Positions 7,958 through 16,055 of a DNA stretch of 64,000 nucleotides are shown piece after piece. The notes under the pieces were generated by a model, which worked only from the letters and a program-made list of their open reading frames with translations, was not told the DNA's origin and did not search any database. Made by a program: the position numbers and the translations under genes. The DNA comes from Serinibacter arcticus (lineage in GTDB: Bacteria; Actinomycetota; Actinomycetes; Actinomycetales; Beutenbergiaceae): the NCBI RefSeq assembly GCF_004786095.1, contig NZ_RHPJ01000002.1, positions 496,001 through 560,000 of the forward strand, written 5' to 3'. Numbering within the stretch: position 1 is the first letter of the stretch; each line of letters begins with the position of its first letter.

Positions 7958-9919
7958 TCAGGTGGACGGTCGGACGGGGAGGAAGACGCGCATCGCGGTG
8001 GGTCCCCGTTCGGCCCACTGGTGGTAGGGGGTGAGGCGGATCCAGTCGGCCGGGCCGGAGGCCGACCGGGGCGACGACGACAGGTACGGCATCGCCGGCC
8101 CGTCGCCGCTCTCGTCGCGGCGGTCGGGCTGGGTCAGGCGGACCTCGACGTCGCCGCCGTCCGCGCCGCGACGGACCCCCGCGACGGCGTCGACCTGGAC
8201 CCGGTCCAGGTCGAGGTGCGGCGGCAGCTCCACCGACTCCAGGCAGTGCACGAGGGGTCCGACCTCGACCGCGACGGTGCCGCGCACGGCGTCGATCCGC
8301 GGGTCCGGCCAGGTCAGGCGCGGGTCGAGGGGCAGCGTGAGCGTGACCGTCGCCCCCGCGGCCATCGTCTCCAGCGCCACGGCCAGCCCGGGTTCGACGC
8401 GGTGCGTCGCCGTGCCGTCGCGCCCGAGCGTGGCGGTCCCGCACCACTGCGGCACCCGGAGGCGCAGCGCCCCCGCCGCCGGCGGTGCCTCCAGGACCGT
8501 GACGGTGATCGTGGGCGCGTCGGGGTAGTCGGTCTCGACCCGCAGCCGGAGCACGCCCTGCTCGAGATCGACGTCGATCTCTCCCGCCGCGTACTGCAGC
8601 AGCGTCACGCCGTCGGGTTCGAGGCCGACGGCGTAGGTCTGCCAGGAGGCGAGCGTGCGGGCCACGTTGGTGGGGCAGCAGGAGACGTCGAACCACGGCG
8701 CCCGCACCCCGCCCTCGGCGCGCGGGTTCTCGGCGTCGGCCTCGACGTCGGAGCCGGCCGTGCGCTGGTGCAGGGGGTTGGAGTAGAAGAACGCCCGCCC
8801 GTCCGAGCGCGGTGAGACGGCGACGACGTTGAACAGCACCCGCTCGATCAGCTCCGCGTAGCGGACGTCGCCGGTCTGCAGGTAGAGCCGCCAGGACACC
8901 ATGACGGCGCCGACGCCGGCGCAGGTCTCGCAGTAGGCGCGGTCGGCGGGCAGCTCGAAGTCCTCGCCGAAGCCCTCGTCCTGGTGGCGCGAACCCATCC
9001 CGCCGGTCAGGTAGGTGCGGCGGCCGACGACGGCGTCCCACTGGCGCGCGACCGCGTCCAGCAGGTCGCCGTCCCCCCGCTCGGCGGCGACGTCGACCGC
9101 GCCGGCGGCGAGGTAGAGCGCCCGCACGGCGTGGCCGGACCACGTCCCGGCCTCGCGCACCGGGACGTCGTCCTGGAAGTAGGCGGGGCTCAGCAGCGGG
9201 ATCGGGCGCAGCGTCCCGTGCCCCCGCCGCTCCACGAACAGCGCGGCCTGGTCGACGTAGCGCGGCTCGCCGAGCGCCCGCCCGAGCTCCGCCAGGGCCG
9301 TCTCGATCTCGGGGTGGCCGCACAGCCCGGCCCGCCCCTGCGGTCCGAACTCCTCGCAGACCTGGTCGGCGGCCCGTCGCGCGGCCCCGACCAGCGCGTC
9401 CTCACCGCGCGTGCGCACCCGGGCGACCGCGGCCTGCAGCAGATGACCCGTGCAGTAGAGCTCGTGGCCCTGCTCCAGGTCGCCGTAGCGCGGCAGCTGC
9501 CCGACGTGCCCGAACCGCGTGTTGAGGTAGCCGTCCTCGTCCTGCGCGGCGATCACCCGCGTGACGAGGTCGTCGTAGCGCTCCTCGAGCTCGGGGGTCG
9601 GGGCGTGGCCGAGCTGCCAGGCGATCGCCTCGAGCAGCTTGTAGACCTCGGAGTCGGCGAACTGCCAGCCGCGCGGCGTGCGGTCGGAGGTCGTGGCGTG
9701 CGCGACGGCGTCGAAGTTCGCGAGCCAGCCCAGGCGCTCCATCCACGCGTGGCAGTGCTCGATCGAGGCCGCGGCGTTGACCTGCTGGCGGCGGCCCCAG
9801 AAGCCGCCGGCCAGGGTGTACTCGCCGACCCCGAGGCCGCGGCGCGGCCCCGGTGGGTCGACCGGCCGTGCCGCGGCCCCGGTCCGGGGCGCGGTGGAGG
9901 TGGTGGAGGCGGAGGTCAT
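7958..9919 (-). CDS. GH127 family beta-L-arabinofuranosidase (DUF1680)
   Basis: A 653-residue cytoplasmic enzyme (no signal peptide) expected to remove terminal beta-L-arabinofuranose. The zinc and catalytic signature of the family is complete: Glu331 and Cys333 in YCETCAG, and Cys414-Cys415 in SCCPTN. By analogy with Bifidobacterium HypBA1 (Glu338, Cys340, Cys417, Cys418), Cys414 is the nucleophile; Glu315 in DEGFGE sits at the same offset as HypBA1 Glu322, the acid/base. ATG at 9919 starts 11 bases after the stop of the permease gene, so it is cotranscribed with the importer. It probably hydrolyses oligosaccharides brought in by that importer. Confidence 0.92.
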   Translation of the reverse strand: MTSASTTSTAPRTGAAARPVDPPGPRRGLGVGEYTLAGGFWGRRQQVNAAASIEHCHAWMERLGWLANFDAVAHATTSDRTPRGWQFADSEVYKLLEAIAWQLGHAPTPELEERYDDLVTRVIAAQDEDGYLNTRFGHVGQLPRYGDLEQGHELYCTGHLLQAAVARVRTRGEDALVGAARRAADQVCEEFGPQGRAGLCGHPEIETALAELGRALGEPRYVDQAALFVERRGHGTLRPIPLLSPAYFQDDVPVREAGTWSGHAVRALYLAAGAVDVAAERGDGDLLDAVARQWDAVVGRRTYLTGGMGSRHQDEGFGEDFELPADRAYCETCAGVGAVMVSWRLYLQTGDVRYAELIERVLFNVVAVSPRSDGRAFFYSNPLHQRTAGSDVEADAENPRAEGGVRAPWFDVSCCPTNVARTLASWQTYAVGLEPDGVTLLQYAAGEIDVDLEQGVLRLRVETDYPDAPTITVTVLEAPPAAGALRLRVPQWCGTATLGRDGTATHRVEPGLAVALETMAAGATVTLTLPLDPRLTWPDPRIDAVRGTVAVEVGPLVHCLESVELPPHLDLDRVQVDAVAGVRRGADGGDVEVRLTQPDRRDESGDGPAMPYLSSSPRSASGPADWIRLTPYHQWAERGPTAMRVFLPVRPST

Positions 9920-9930
9920 GAAGGCTCGTC

Positions 9931-10749
9931 TCAATCCTTGACGGCGCCGGCCGTGACACCGGCGGCGACGTAGCGCTGCGCGAGGATCAGGAGGACGGCG
10001 GCGGGAACGGAGGCCACCACGGCGGTGGCCATGATCGCGTTCCACTGGGTCGTGTTGTTGCCGATGTAGTTGAAGATGCCGAGGGTGATCGGGATGAGGT
10101 CGCCGTTGCGGTTCAGCGTCGAGGCGAAGATGAAGTCCGACCAGGCCCACAGGAAGGCGAAGAGCGCCACGGTGATCGTGGAGTTGCGGCTCAGCGGGAG
10201 CACGATGGCCGTGAAGGCCCGCCACGCGCCGGCGCCGTCGACCCTGGCGGCCTGCAGCATCTCGCGGGGGAGTCCCGCCATGAAGGCGGTGTAGAGCAGG
10301 ACGGCGAACGGCACCGCGATCGTGGAGTTGGCGACGATCAGGCCGGGGATGGTGTTGAGCAGCCCGAGCCGCACGTAGATCGCGTAGAACCCCATGGCCA
10401 TCACGACGGCGGGGATCATCTGCGCCACGAGCAGCAGGAACGTCAGCGTGGTGCGCCCGCGCAGCCGCAGCAGGCCGAGGGAGTACCCGGCCGGCGCCGC
10501 GATGAGCACCGTCAGCACGACGCAGCCGAAGCCGATCATCAGCGACGTCCCGAGGGCGGGCAGCTGCTGCTGGAGCACCGCCTCGTAGCCGTCCAGGGTG
10601 AGGTTCACCGGGAAGAGGTTTGGGGGGTTGCGGCGCAGGTCGCTCGTCTGCGTCAGCGAGACGTTCACCATCCAGTAGACGGGGAACAGCATGAGGGCGG
10701 TGAAGACGAGTCCGAGGACGGTCTTCCACCAGGGTCGCTTGGCGGTCAT
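9931..10749 (-). CDS. Carbohydrate ABC transporter permease, MalG type
   Basis: A 272-residue inner-membrane subunit with about six hydrophobic helices. The EAA loop that docks the ATPase is clear: EMLQAARVDGAGAWRAFTAIVLPL region, residues about 180-203. N-terminal helix FTALMLFPVYWMVNVSLT is typical of MalG-like subunits. The ATG at 10749 overlaps the stop of the preceding permease gene by four bases, indicating translational coupling. No ATP-binding subunit is encoded in this locus. Confidence 0.93.
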   Translation of the reverse strand: MTAKRPWWKTVLGLVFTALMLFPVYWMVNVSLTQTSDLRRNPPNLFPVNLTLDGYEAVLQQQLPALGTSLMIGFGCVVLTVLIAAPAGYSLGLLRLRGRTTLTFLLLVAQMIPAVVMAMGFYAIYVRLGLLNTIPGLIVANSTIAVPFAVLLYTAFMAGLPREMLQAARVDGAGAWRAFTAIVLPLSRNSTITVALFAFLWAWSDFIFASTLNRNGDLIPITLGIFNYIGNNTTQWNAIMATAVVASVPAAVLLILAQRYVAAGVTAGAVKD

Positions 10750-11711
10750 GACTCGTCCTGTCGTCGCTGGAACCGCAGGTGGAGGAAGCCGAAGACGAGC
10801 GCGATGACGATCAGCAGGTTGCCGACGGCGGCCGCGGGGGAGAAGTCGGGGCGCCCCGTGCCGAAGGCCTCGCGGTAGGACCAGACGGCGAGCGTGACCG
10901 AGGAGTTCGCCGGTCCGCCGGTCGTCATGATCCAGATGACGTCGACGACCTTGAGCGTGTAGATCAGCCCGAGGAGCAGCGTGATGGCCGACACCGGCCG
11001 CAGCAGCGGGAGCGTGATGCTCGCGAAGGTGCGCGCCGGCCCCGCGCCGTCGAGCGAGGCCGCCTCGTAGATGTCGCCGGGGATGTTCTGCAGCCCGGCG
11101 TACAGGATGACCAGGTTGAACGGGATCCCGAGCCAGATGTTGGCGATGATCACGGCGGTCAGGGAGTAGTCGGGGGACGTGAGCCAGTTAATGCCGTCGC
11201 CGCCGAACGCGCGCAGGACGGAGTTGATCAGCCCGTTGTCGCTGTTCATCATCCACGACCAGGTCGAGGCCGAGACGATCAGCGGCAGCAGCCACGGCAC
11301 GAGGAACATCGCCCGCAGCGTGTTCGAGAGCCGGAAGCTGCCGCGGAAGAAGACCGCCAGCGCCAGGCCGACCGTGTACTGCACGGCGATCGAGACGAGC
11401 GTGAAGATCACGGTGTTCGTCAGCGCCGTGACGAAGATGGGCGAGGCGAAGACGTCGGCGTAGTTGGCGAACCCGACGAAGTCGGCGTCGCCCTGGACGA
11501 AGGCCCGCACGTTGTAGTCGTGGACGCTCAGGTCGATGTTGCGCCACAGGGGGTAGGCGTAGAAGAACCCGAGGTACGCCAGGAGCGGTGCGGCGAAGCC
11601 GAGCGCGGTCCACTGCGTGGCGCTGACCCGCGGGCGCCGGCGGGGGCCGGGCGGGGGTGCGGCACCGCGCAGCGGCGACAGTGCGCTCGCCGTGGGCTGG
11701 GTGGTGGTCAT
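10746..11711 (-). CDS. Carbohydrate ABC transporter permease, MalF type
   Basis: A 321-residue membrane protein with a basic N-terminal tail and about six transmembrane helices. The EAA motif appears as DIYEAASLDGAGPARTF followed by ITLPLLRP. ATG at 11711 is preferred because the following MTTTQPTASALS leader is followed by the normal first helix and an AGAGAC sequence precedes it. It pairs with the MalG-like subunit through a four-base overlap. Together with the solute-binding lipoprotein upstream, it forms an oligosaccharide importer, probably for arabino-oligosaccharides. Confidence 0.92.
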   Translation of the reverse strand: MTTTQPTASALSPLRGAAPPPGPRRRPRVSATQWTALGFAAPLLAYLGFFYAYPLWRNIDLSVHDYNVRAFVQGDADFVGFANYADVFASPIFVTALTNTVIFTLVSIAVQYTVGLALAVFFRGSFRLSNTLRAMFLVPWLLPLIVSASTWSWMMNSDNGLINSVLRAFGGDGINWLTSPDYSLTAVIIANIWLGIPFNLVILYAGLQNIPGDIYEAASLDGAGPARTFASITLPLLRPVSAITLLLGLIYTLKVVDVIWIMTTGGPANSSVTLAVWSYREAFGTGRPDFSPAAAVGNLLIVIALVFGFLHLRFQRRQDES

Positions 11712-11844
11712 GGTCTCTCCAGACGACCCGGGGGCCGGCGCCACCCGGGGGAGCGGGTGGCGCCGACGGTCGATCGGTGGTCGGGTGCCGACCAGCCTGG
11801 TCAGGCCGGTCGGGTGGTCGGGCCGGTCGGGCCCGTCGGGCCGG

Positions 11845-13116
11845 TCAGTCGATGGCGGGCGCCGCGGCCTGGGCGGCCTCGAGGGCCTCCTGGGGCGTCG
11901 AGGCGCCGGAGATCGCGCTCTGGACGGCGGTCCACAGCTGCTCGGAGATCTCGGGGTAGGCCACGCCCAGCCCGTTGCTCGTGCGCCCCTGGGCGGTGCG
12001 GACGGCGTCGACCCAGGTCTCCAGCTCCGGCAGCTCGGTCAGGAGCTGGTCCTGACCCTCCTCGGTGGGCGGCACGTAGTAGGCGAACGTCGTCGCCGTC
12101 TCCACGAAGCCCTCGGGCGTCGTCATGCACTCGACGATCTGGCGCGTGACGTCGTAGCGGGCCTCGTCGTCCTGCACGGGGGCCACGATAAACTCGCCGC
12201 CGGTCGGGGCGGGGGCGTTCCCGCCGTCGCGCGCCGGGAGGGCGATGACACCGGTCTCGAAGTCGGCCTCGGCCGCGCTGTTGACCTGCCACGTGCCGTT
12301 CTCGGCGAACGCGAACTCACCCGTGAGGAACTCCTCCCAGACGGTGTTCTGGGAGTTGTTGATGACGGACTGCGGCGCGTACCCGGCGTCGATCCAGTCG
12401 ACCCAGAGCTGCAGCGCCTCGATCGCCTCGGGGGAGTCGAGCTGGCTCAGGTCGGCCCCCGCACCCCAGAACCAGGGCAGGAACTGGAAGGAGCCCTCCT
12501 CGGTGCCGATGCCGGCGAACGTGATGCCGCGCGATCCGGCGGCGTCGACCTGCTCGAGCGCGGTGGTCAGGGACGCCCAGTCGGTGATCGAGGCGGGGTC
12601 GACGCCGGCCGCCGCGAGGATGTCGGCGTTGTAGTACAGGGCGAGGGTGTTGGCGCCGATCGGGATGCCGTACGCGTCGCCGTCGAGCTCGCCCGCGGCC
12701 AGGAGGTTGGGGTCGATGTCGCCCGTGTCGAGACCGAACTCGTCCACGGTGGTCAGCATCCCGGTCTCCGCGAGGGTGGAGACGGCCGGGTTGTCGATGA
12801 GGATGACGTCCGGCGAGGTCCCCTCCTGGGCGGAGAGCAGGGCCTGGTTGGTCAGCGCCGTCGTGTCGTAGGCCGTGCGGTTGATGGTGACGCCCGCCTC
12901 GGTCCCGCACGCCTGGACGCGCTGGTCCCAGTCCGAGCCGGCCTCGTGCTGGGGGTACGGGTCCCACCAGGTGTAGGAGTCGCTCGAGCCGCCCCCGCTC
13001 GTCGGGTCGGCGGAGTCGTCGCCGCCTCCGGAGCAGGCGGCCACGACGACCAGTGCTGCGCACGCGACTGCCGCGGCGGCCGAGCGGCTGCGGCGGTGGG
13101 GGTTCATGTGCCTCAT
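11845..13116 (-). CDS. Extracellular sugar-binding lipoprotein of ABC importer
   Basis: A 423-residue family-1 solute-binding protein. The signal peptide ends in the lipobox VVAAC (acyl-Cys about residue 28), then a Gly/Ser linker. Family landmarks include PDVILIDNPAVSTLAE, AYGIPIGANTLALYYNADIL and AFAENGTWQVN. Trp-rich stretches (YTWWDPYP, FLPWFWGAG) probably stack on sugar rings. The ATG at 13116 has a strong AAGGAGG sequence 5 bases upstream; a second in-frame ATG three codons later lacks this spacing. It sits between the LacI regulator and the two permeases and gives the importer its specificity. Confidence 0.93.
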   Translation of the reverse strand: MRHMNPHRRSRSAAAAVACAALVVVAACSGGGDDSADPTSGGGSSDSYTWWDPYPQHEAGSDWDQRVQACGTEAGVTINRTAYDTTALTNQALLSAQEGTSPDVILIDNPAVSTLAETGMLTTVDEFGLDTGDIDPNLLAAGELDGDAYGIPIGANTLALYYNADILAAAGVDPASITDWASLTTALEQVDAAGSRGITFAGIGTEEGSFQFLPWFWGAGADLSQLDSPEAIEALQLWVDWIDAGYAPQSVINNSQNTVWEEFLTGEFAFAENGTWQVNSAAEADFETGVIALPARDGGNAPAPTGGEFIVAPVQDDEARYDVTRQIVECMTTPEGFVETATTFAYYVPPTEEGQDQLLTELPELETWVDAVRTAQGRTSNGLGVAYPEISEQLWTAVQSAISGASTPQEALEAAQAAAPAID

Positions 13117-13272
13117 GTGTTCCTCCTTGAACAGGTCCGACGGGTGTCGGTGGGTGGTGGGGTCTGCTGGATGCGGGTGCGGGTGGGAGACCCGAGAGGG
13201 TTCGCGGGTCTGACGTGGTGCTGTGGGGTGCGGGGCGACGACCGAGGGGGTGACCGATCGGCCGGGAGAGGG

Positions 13273-14337
13273 TCAGGGGGTGTCGAGACCCTCCGGGGAC
13301 GACGGCGCGACGAGCGACGGCGGCGGGGCGCCGGTGCTGCCGAGATCGACGAGATCGGGTGCGACGAATCGCACGACGTGCGGCTCGCCCGGGCGCGTGC
13401 GCCCCTCGATCCGGCGGACCAGCTGACGCACCGCCATCCGCCCGAGCAGGTCGGGTGCGCTCTCGACGTGCGAGAACGGCAGCGAGAAGGTCCGCGCGAA
13501 CTCGCTGGAGTAGCGCCCGATGACCGAGTAGTCGCGGGGCGCCTCGAGGTGGCGGGCGTGGAGCGTGGAGGGAAGTGCGGCCGCCACGGCCTCGTTGTTG
13601 AGGAGGAGTCCCGTGGCCATCGGGTGGGCGTCCAGGATCTCGCCGAGCTGCTGCGCGATCTGGGGCTGACCGGCTGCACCGAAGTACGTGTGGATCTCGA
13701 TCCCGGCGAAGGCGGCCGCCTCCACCGCGGCGTTCTGCAGGCGCCACACGTAGGCCCCGCCGCGCTCCACCACGTGCTCGGGCTGCGAGATCAGGATCAG
13801 CTCGCGGTGCCCGAGGTTGACGAGGTGCTCGACCATCACGCGGCCGGCCTCCTCGAAGTCGAGGTCGAACACGTCGACGCCGTCGACGTCGGCGGGGAGG
13901 CCGACGAGCGATCCCGGCTTGCCGCAGTCGCGCAGGATGGGGAGGCGGTCGTCGTCCTCCGCCACGTTCAGGAGCACGACGCCGTCGACCATGCCCGAGT
14001 CGGTCAGGCGCGACAGGGCGTTGGTCCCGTCGGCCTCCGTCACCAGCAGGATGTCGTAGCCGAGCTCTCTGGCGGTGTTGGAGACCCCGAGGATGTACTG
14101 CATCATCGCCGGCGCGAACTCGTCCGGCAGGAACTGCGCCAGCAGGCCGATGACCCGCGTCTGCGAGGTGGCCAGCGCGCGGGCACCCGCGTTCGGCGTG
14201 TAGCCCAGCTCGTCCACGGCACGCAGGACGCGTGTGCGGACGGACTCCGAGATCGTGCGCTTGCCGGACAGTGCGTACGACGCCGTGCTCCGGGATACCC
14301 CGGCAACCCTGGCGACGTCGCCGATGGTGATGGCCAT
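13273..14337 (-). CDS. LacI-family repressor of the arabinan-type locus
   Basis: A 354-residue regulator. The N-terminal LacI helix-turn-helix and hinge are textbook (ITIGDVARVAGVSRSTASYA, then LGYTPNAGARALATSQT). Residues about 60-340 form a periplasmic-binding-protein-like effector domain (VIGLLAQFLPDEFAPAMM, DGVVLLNVAEDDDRL, GLLLNNEAVAAALP). It is the first gene of the leftward run that continues with importer, GH127 and the secreted glycosidase. Palindromic operators lie directly in front of it, so it probably represses itself and the whole locus until a pentose oligosaccharide binds. Confidence 0.93.
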   Translation of the reverse strand: MAITIGDVARVAGVSRSTASYALSGKRTISESVRTRVLRAVDELGYTPNAGARALATSQTRVIGLLAQFLPDEFAPAMMQYILGVSNTARELGYDILLVTEADGTNALSRLTDSGMVDGVVLLNVAEDDDRLPILRDCGKPGSLVGLPADVDGVDVFDLDFEEAGRVMVEHLVNLGHRELILISQPEHVVERGGAYVWRLQNAAVEAAAFAGIEIHTYFGAAGQPQIAQQLGEILDAHPMATGLLLNNEAVAAALPSTLHARHLEAPRDYSVIGRYSSEFARTFSLPFSHVESAPDLLGRMAVRQLVRRIEGRTRPGEPHVVRFVAPDLVDLGSTGAPPPSLVAPSSPEGLDTP

Positions 14338-14350
14338 GTGGTGTGCCTCC

Positions 14351-14394
14351 TTGCGAACCGGTTCGAAAGTAACGCGTCGGCGTCGGGGATGCAA
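14351..14394 (-). promoter_or_regulatory. Promoter and operator O1 of the LacI/arabinan locus
   Basis: Reading leftward, TTGCAT (14394-14389) and TTACTT (14372-14367) form -35 and -10 hexamers 16 bases apart. Overlapping the -10 and running downstream is a LacI-type operator centred on the perfect 12-base palindrome CGAACCGGTTCG at 14354-14365. This is a classic blocking position and implies autoregulation. An AAGGAGG ribosome-binding sequence lies between the operator and the start codon. Confidence 0.7.
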
Positions 14395-14474
14395 GCCCCC
14401 GCGGAGAGTCGATGAGAGCGTTCACGAATGGCGGAGTTCCGCTACGAACGTCGATGCGTGTGAGGTACGGCATT

Positions 14475-14486
14475 CGAATCGGTTCG
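14475..14486. promoter_or_regulatory. Second, imperfect copy of the LacI operator (O2)
   Basis: CGAATCGGTTCG differs from the O1 palindrome by one base and lies 121 bases upstream of it. Two spaced operators would allow looping by a LacI tetramer. It is also just downstream (in the genome) of the acyltransferase gene's stop at 14556, whose 3' end faces it. Confidence 0.5.
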
Positions 14487-14555
14487 ACAGTTGGTCGGGC
14501 ACCTGGGCGGACGGCTCCCCTCAGTCGTGGGCGGACCCGTCGGGTGCCGGGCGTG

Positions 14556-15683
14556 TCAGAAGCCGAGCAGGCGGGACGCCGCGCGGCGCCCGATCACGCG
14601 CCGCACGACGGCGATCACCGCGAGGCTGAGCGCCACCGCCACCACGAGCTCGCCCACCTGCAGCACCGGCAGCACCGCGAACTCCCCGTCCGCGGGCGGC
14701 AGCCCCAGCACCTGCCACGCGAGCACGAACCACAGCAGGTGGACGTAGAAGATGCCGTAGGAGTCGCGGCCGAGGCGGTCGAGGCCGAGCCAGCGATCGC
14801 CGTCGTCGTTGCCCGGCGCGGCGAGAGACGCGCGCGACCGCCGCCGCTCGTGCAGTGCCAGCAGCAGTGCGATCACCGCGAGCGAGGTCAGCGTCGAGGT
14901 GACGGTGAGCTGGCCGGCGGCGAATCCGACGTCGACCCCCGCGGCAACGAGGACGTAGGCCTCGACCACGCTCGCGACCACGGCCACCGCCGTCGCGAGG
15001 ACCGCCCCCCGCACGCCGAGAGCGGGCGGCGTGCCGTACCGCCGCGCCCACAGCCCGGCCCAGTAGAAGACGAACCATGCGGCGAACCAGGTGTTGGCGA
15101 AGGGTGGCGGGACGCCGTCGGGCAGCGTCTGGGCGTACAGCACCACCAGGTAGGCGGGCGTCACGGCCCACGGCAGCCACCGCCACCGCGTCTCGAGCAC
15201 CCGCAGCAGGAGCGGCGTGAGCGCCACGAGCTGCAGCAGCGCGACGATGAAGTACAGGTGCTTGGCCGAGGCGCCGAGCGCGACGTCTCGCACGAGGTGG
15301 CCGAGGGCCCGGTCGCCGTCGATCCACGCCATCAGCAGGGTGTAGCCCACCGACCAGACCAGGAACGGGACACCGAGCCGCACGGCGCGCGACCGCAGCC
15401 AGGGACCGGCCCGTCCCGTGACCTTGGACGCGGAGACGAAGTAGCCGGCCAGGAACACGAACACCGCGACGGCGAAGTTGATCAGCTGGCGCTGGATCAG
15501 CCAGTAGTCGACGTTCCAGGCGTACGGGCCGCCGTCGTAAGGGATGCCGACCCGCGTGTGCGTCCACACGACGGCGAGGATGCAGATCCCGCGGACGGCG
15601 TCCCAGAACGTGTCGCGGCCCGGCGTCGACGGCGGCGTCTCCGACGCCGGGCGAGGCGGCGTCGGAGGGCGCGTCGTCGTCAC
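14556..15683 (-). CDS. Acyltransferase-3 family membrane protein
   Basis: A 375-residue integral membrane protein with about ten hydrophobic helices and the acyltransferase-3 start pattern DTFWDAVRGICILAVVWTHTR, where the Arg and His of R-x10-H are the family's active-site residues. Such enzymes O-acetylate or succinylate extracellular glycans, antibiotics or lipids. The GTG start at 15683 lies 6 bases after a -10-like TAGGCT. It is transcribed toward the LacI gene and has no functional partner next to it, so its substrate cannot be inferred. Confidence 0.85.
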   Translation of the reverse strand: MTTTRPPTPPRPASETPPSTPGRDTFWDAVRGICILAVVWTHTRVGIPYDGGPYAWNVDYWLIQRQLINFAVAVFVFLAGYFVSASKVTGRAGPWLRSRAVRLGVPFLVWSVGYTLLMAWIDGDRALGHLVRDVALGASAKHLYFIVALLQLVALTPLLLRVLETRWRWLPWAVTPAYLVVLYAQTLPDGVPPPFANTWFAAWFVFYWAGLWARRYGTPPALGVRGAVLATAVAVVASVVEAYVLVAAGVDVGFAAGQLTVTSTLTSLAVIALLLALHERRRSRASLAAPGNDDGDRWLGLDRLGRDSYGIFYVHLLWFVLAWQVLGLPPADGEFAVLPVLQVGELVVAVALSLAVIAVVRRVIGRRAASRLLGF

Positions 15684-15689
15684 GTCACG

Positions 15690-15695
15690 AGCCTA
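15690..15695 (-). promoter_or_regulatory. Likely -10 element, leaderless mRNA for the acyltransferase
   Basis: TAGGCT on the minus strand ends exactly 6 bases before the GTG at 15683, with no ribosome-binding sequence, as at other genes in the window. Confidence 0.45.
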
Positions 15696-15809
15696 GGTCG
15701 ACGGCGGTCGACGGTGCCCATCGGACGTGGCTGGAGGCTCGGACCCGGCGGGTCGCGGCCCGGCGTCGGGATCGAGGTGGGCCGGGCGGGCGAGGCGGTG
15801 GAGCCCGGT

Positions 15810-15829
15810 CGTTGCAAGAAGTTGCAACG
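15810..15829. promoter_or_regulatory. Inverted repeat upstream of GH13 gene (possible MalR-type operator)
   Basis: CGTTGCAA (15810-15817) and TTGCAACG (15822-15829) form a perfect 8-base inverted repeat with a 4-base gap. TTGCAA-type half-sites resemble those used by actinobacterial LacI-family maltose regulators. It lies about 90 bases upstream of the GH13 promoter. Confidence 0.45.
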
Positions 15830-15914
15830 GGTTTCGGTTTGCCGTCGTTCCGCGGTTGCGGAGACGCGCGAGGCTACGGCTCGGATCCGCTGCGACGCCG
15901 CCCCGCTCCCGGCC

Positions 15915-15962
15915 TTGTTTTTGCGCACTCTTCACGCGTAAGGTGAAAACGCTTGCGCAAGC
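15915..15962 (+). promoter_or_regulatory. Promoter and operator of the GH13 amylase/pullulanase gene
   Basis: TTGTTT (15915-15920) and TAAGGT (15939-15944) form -35 and -10 hexamers 18 bases apart. Seven bases later lies the perfect 12-base palindrome GCTTGCGCAAGC (15951-15962), covering the expected start of transcription, followed by a further GCTTGC half-site. This arrangement suggests repression by a LacI/MalR-type protein; no such regulator is encoded next to the gene. Confidence 0.65.
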
Positions 15963-16055
15963 ATTGCCGCTTGCTTACCGCCCACCCGAACCTCCCCACG
16001 AACGATCCTGGGGTGCCCGGGTGCGCGACTTCCGTCGTCGCCCGAAGGAGAACCG

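Larger units (their letters stand above)
15684..16055. other. 372-base divergent intergenic control region
   Basis: No gene is seen here. The region contains the acyltransferase promoter at its left end, and an inverted repeat, promoter and palindromic operator for the rightward GH13 gene. The rest has no recognised element. Confidence 0.7.

Noticed and set aside
7827-9323. In-frame N-terminal extension of the GH-A glycosidase of about 500 codons
   Set aside because: It runs under the GH127 gene, is Arg/Pro/Ala-rich, and the signal peptide begins only at 7826.
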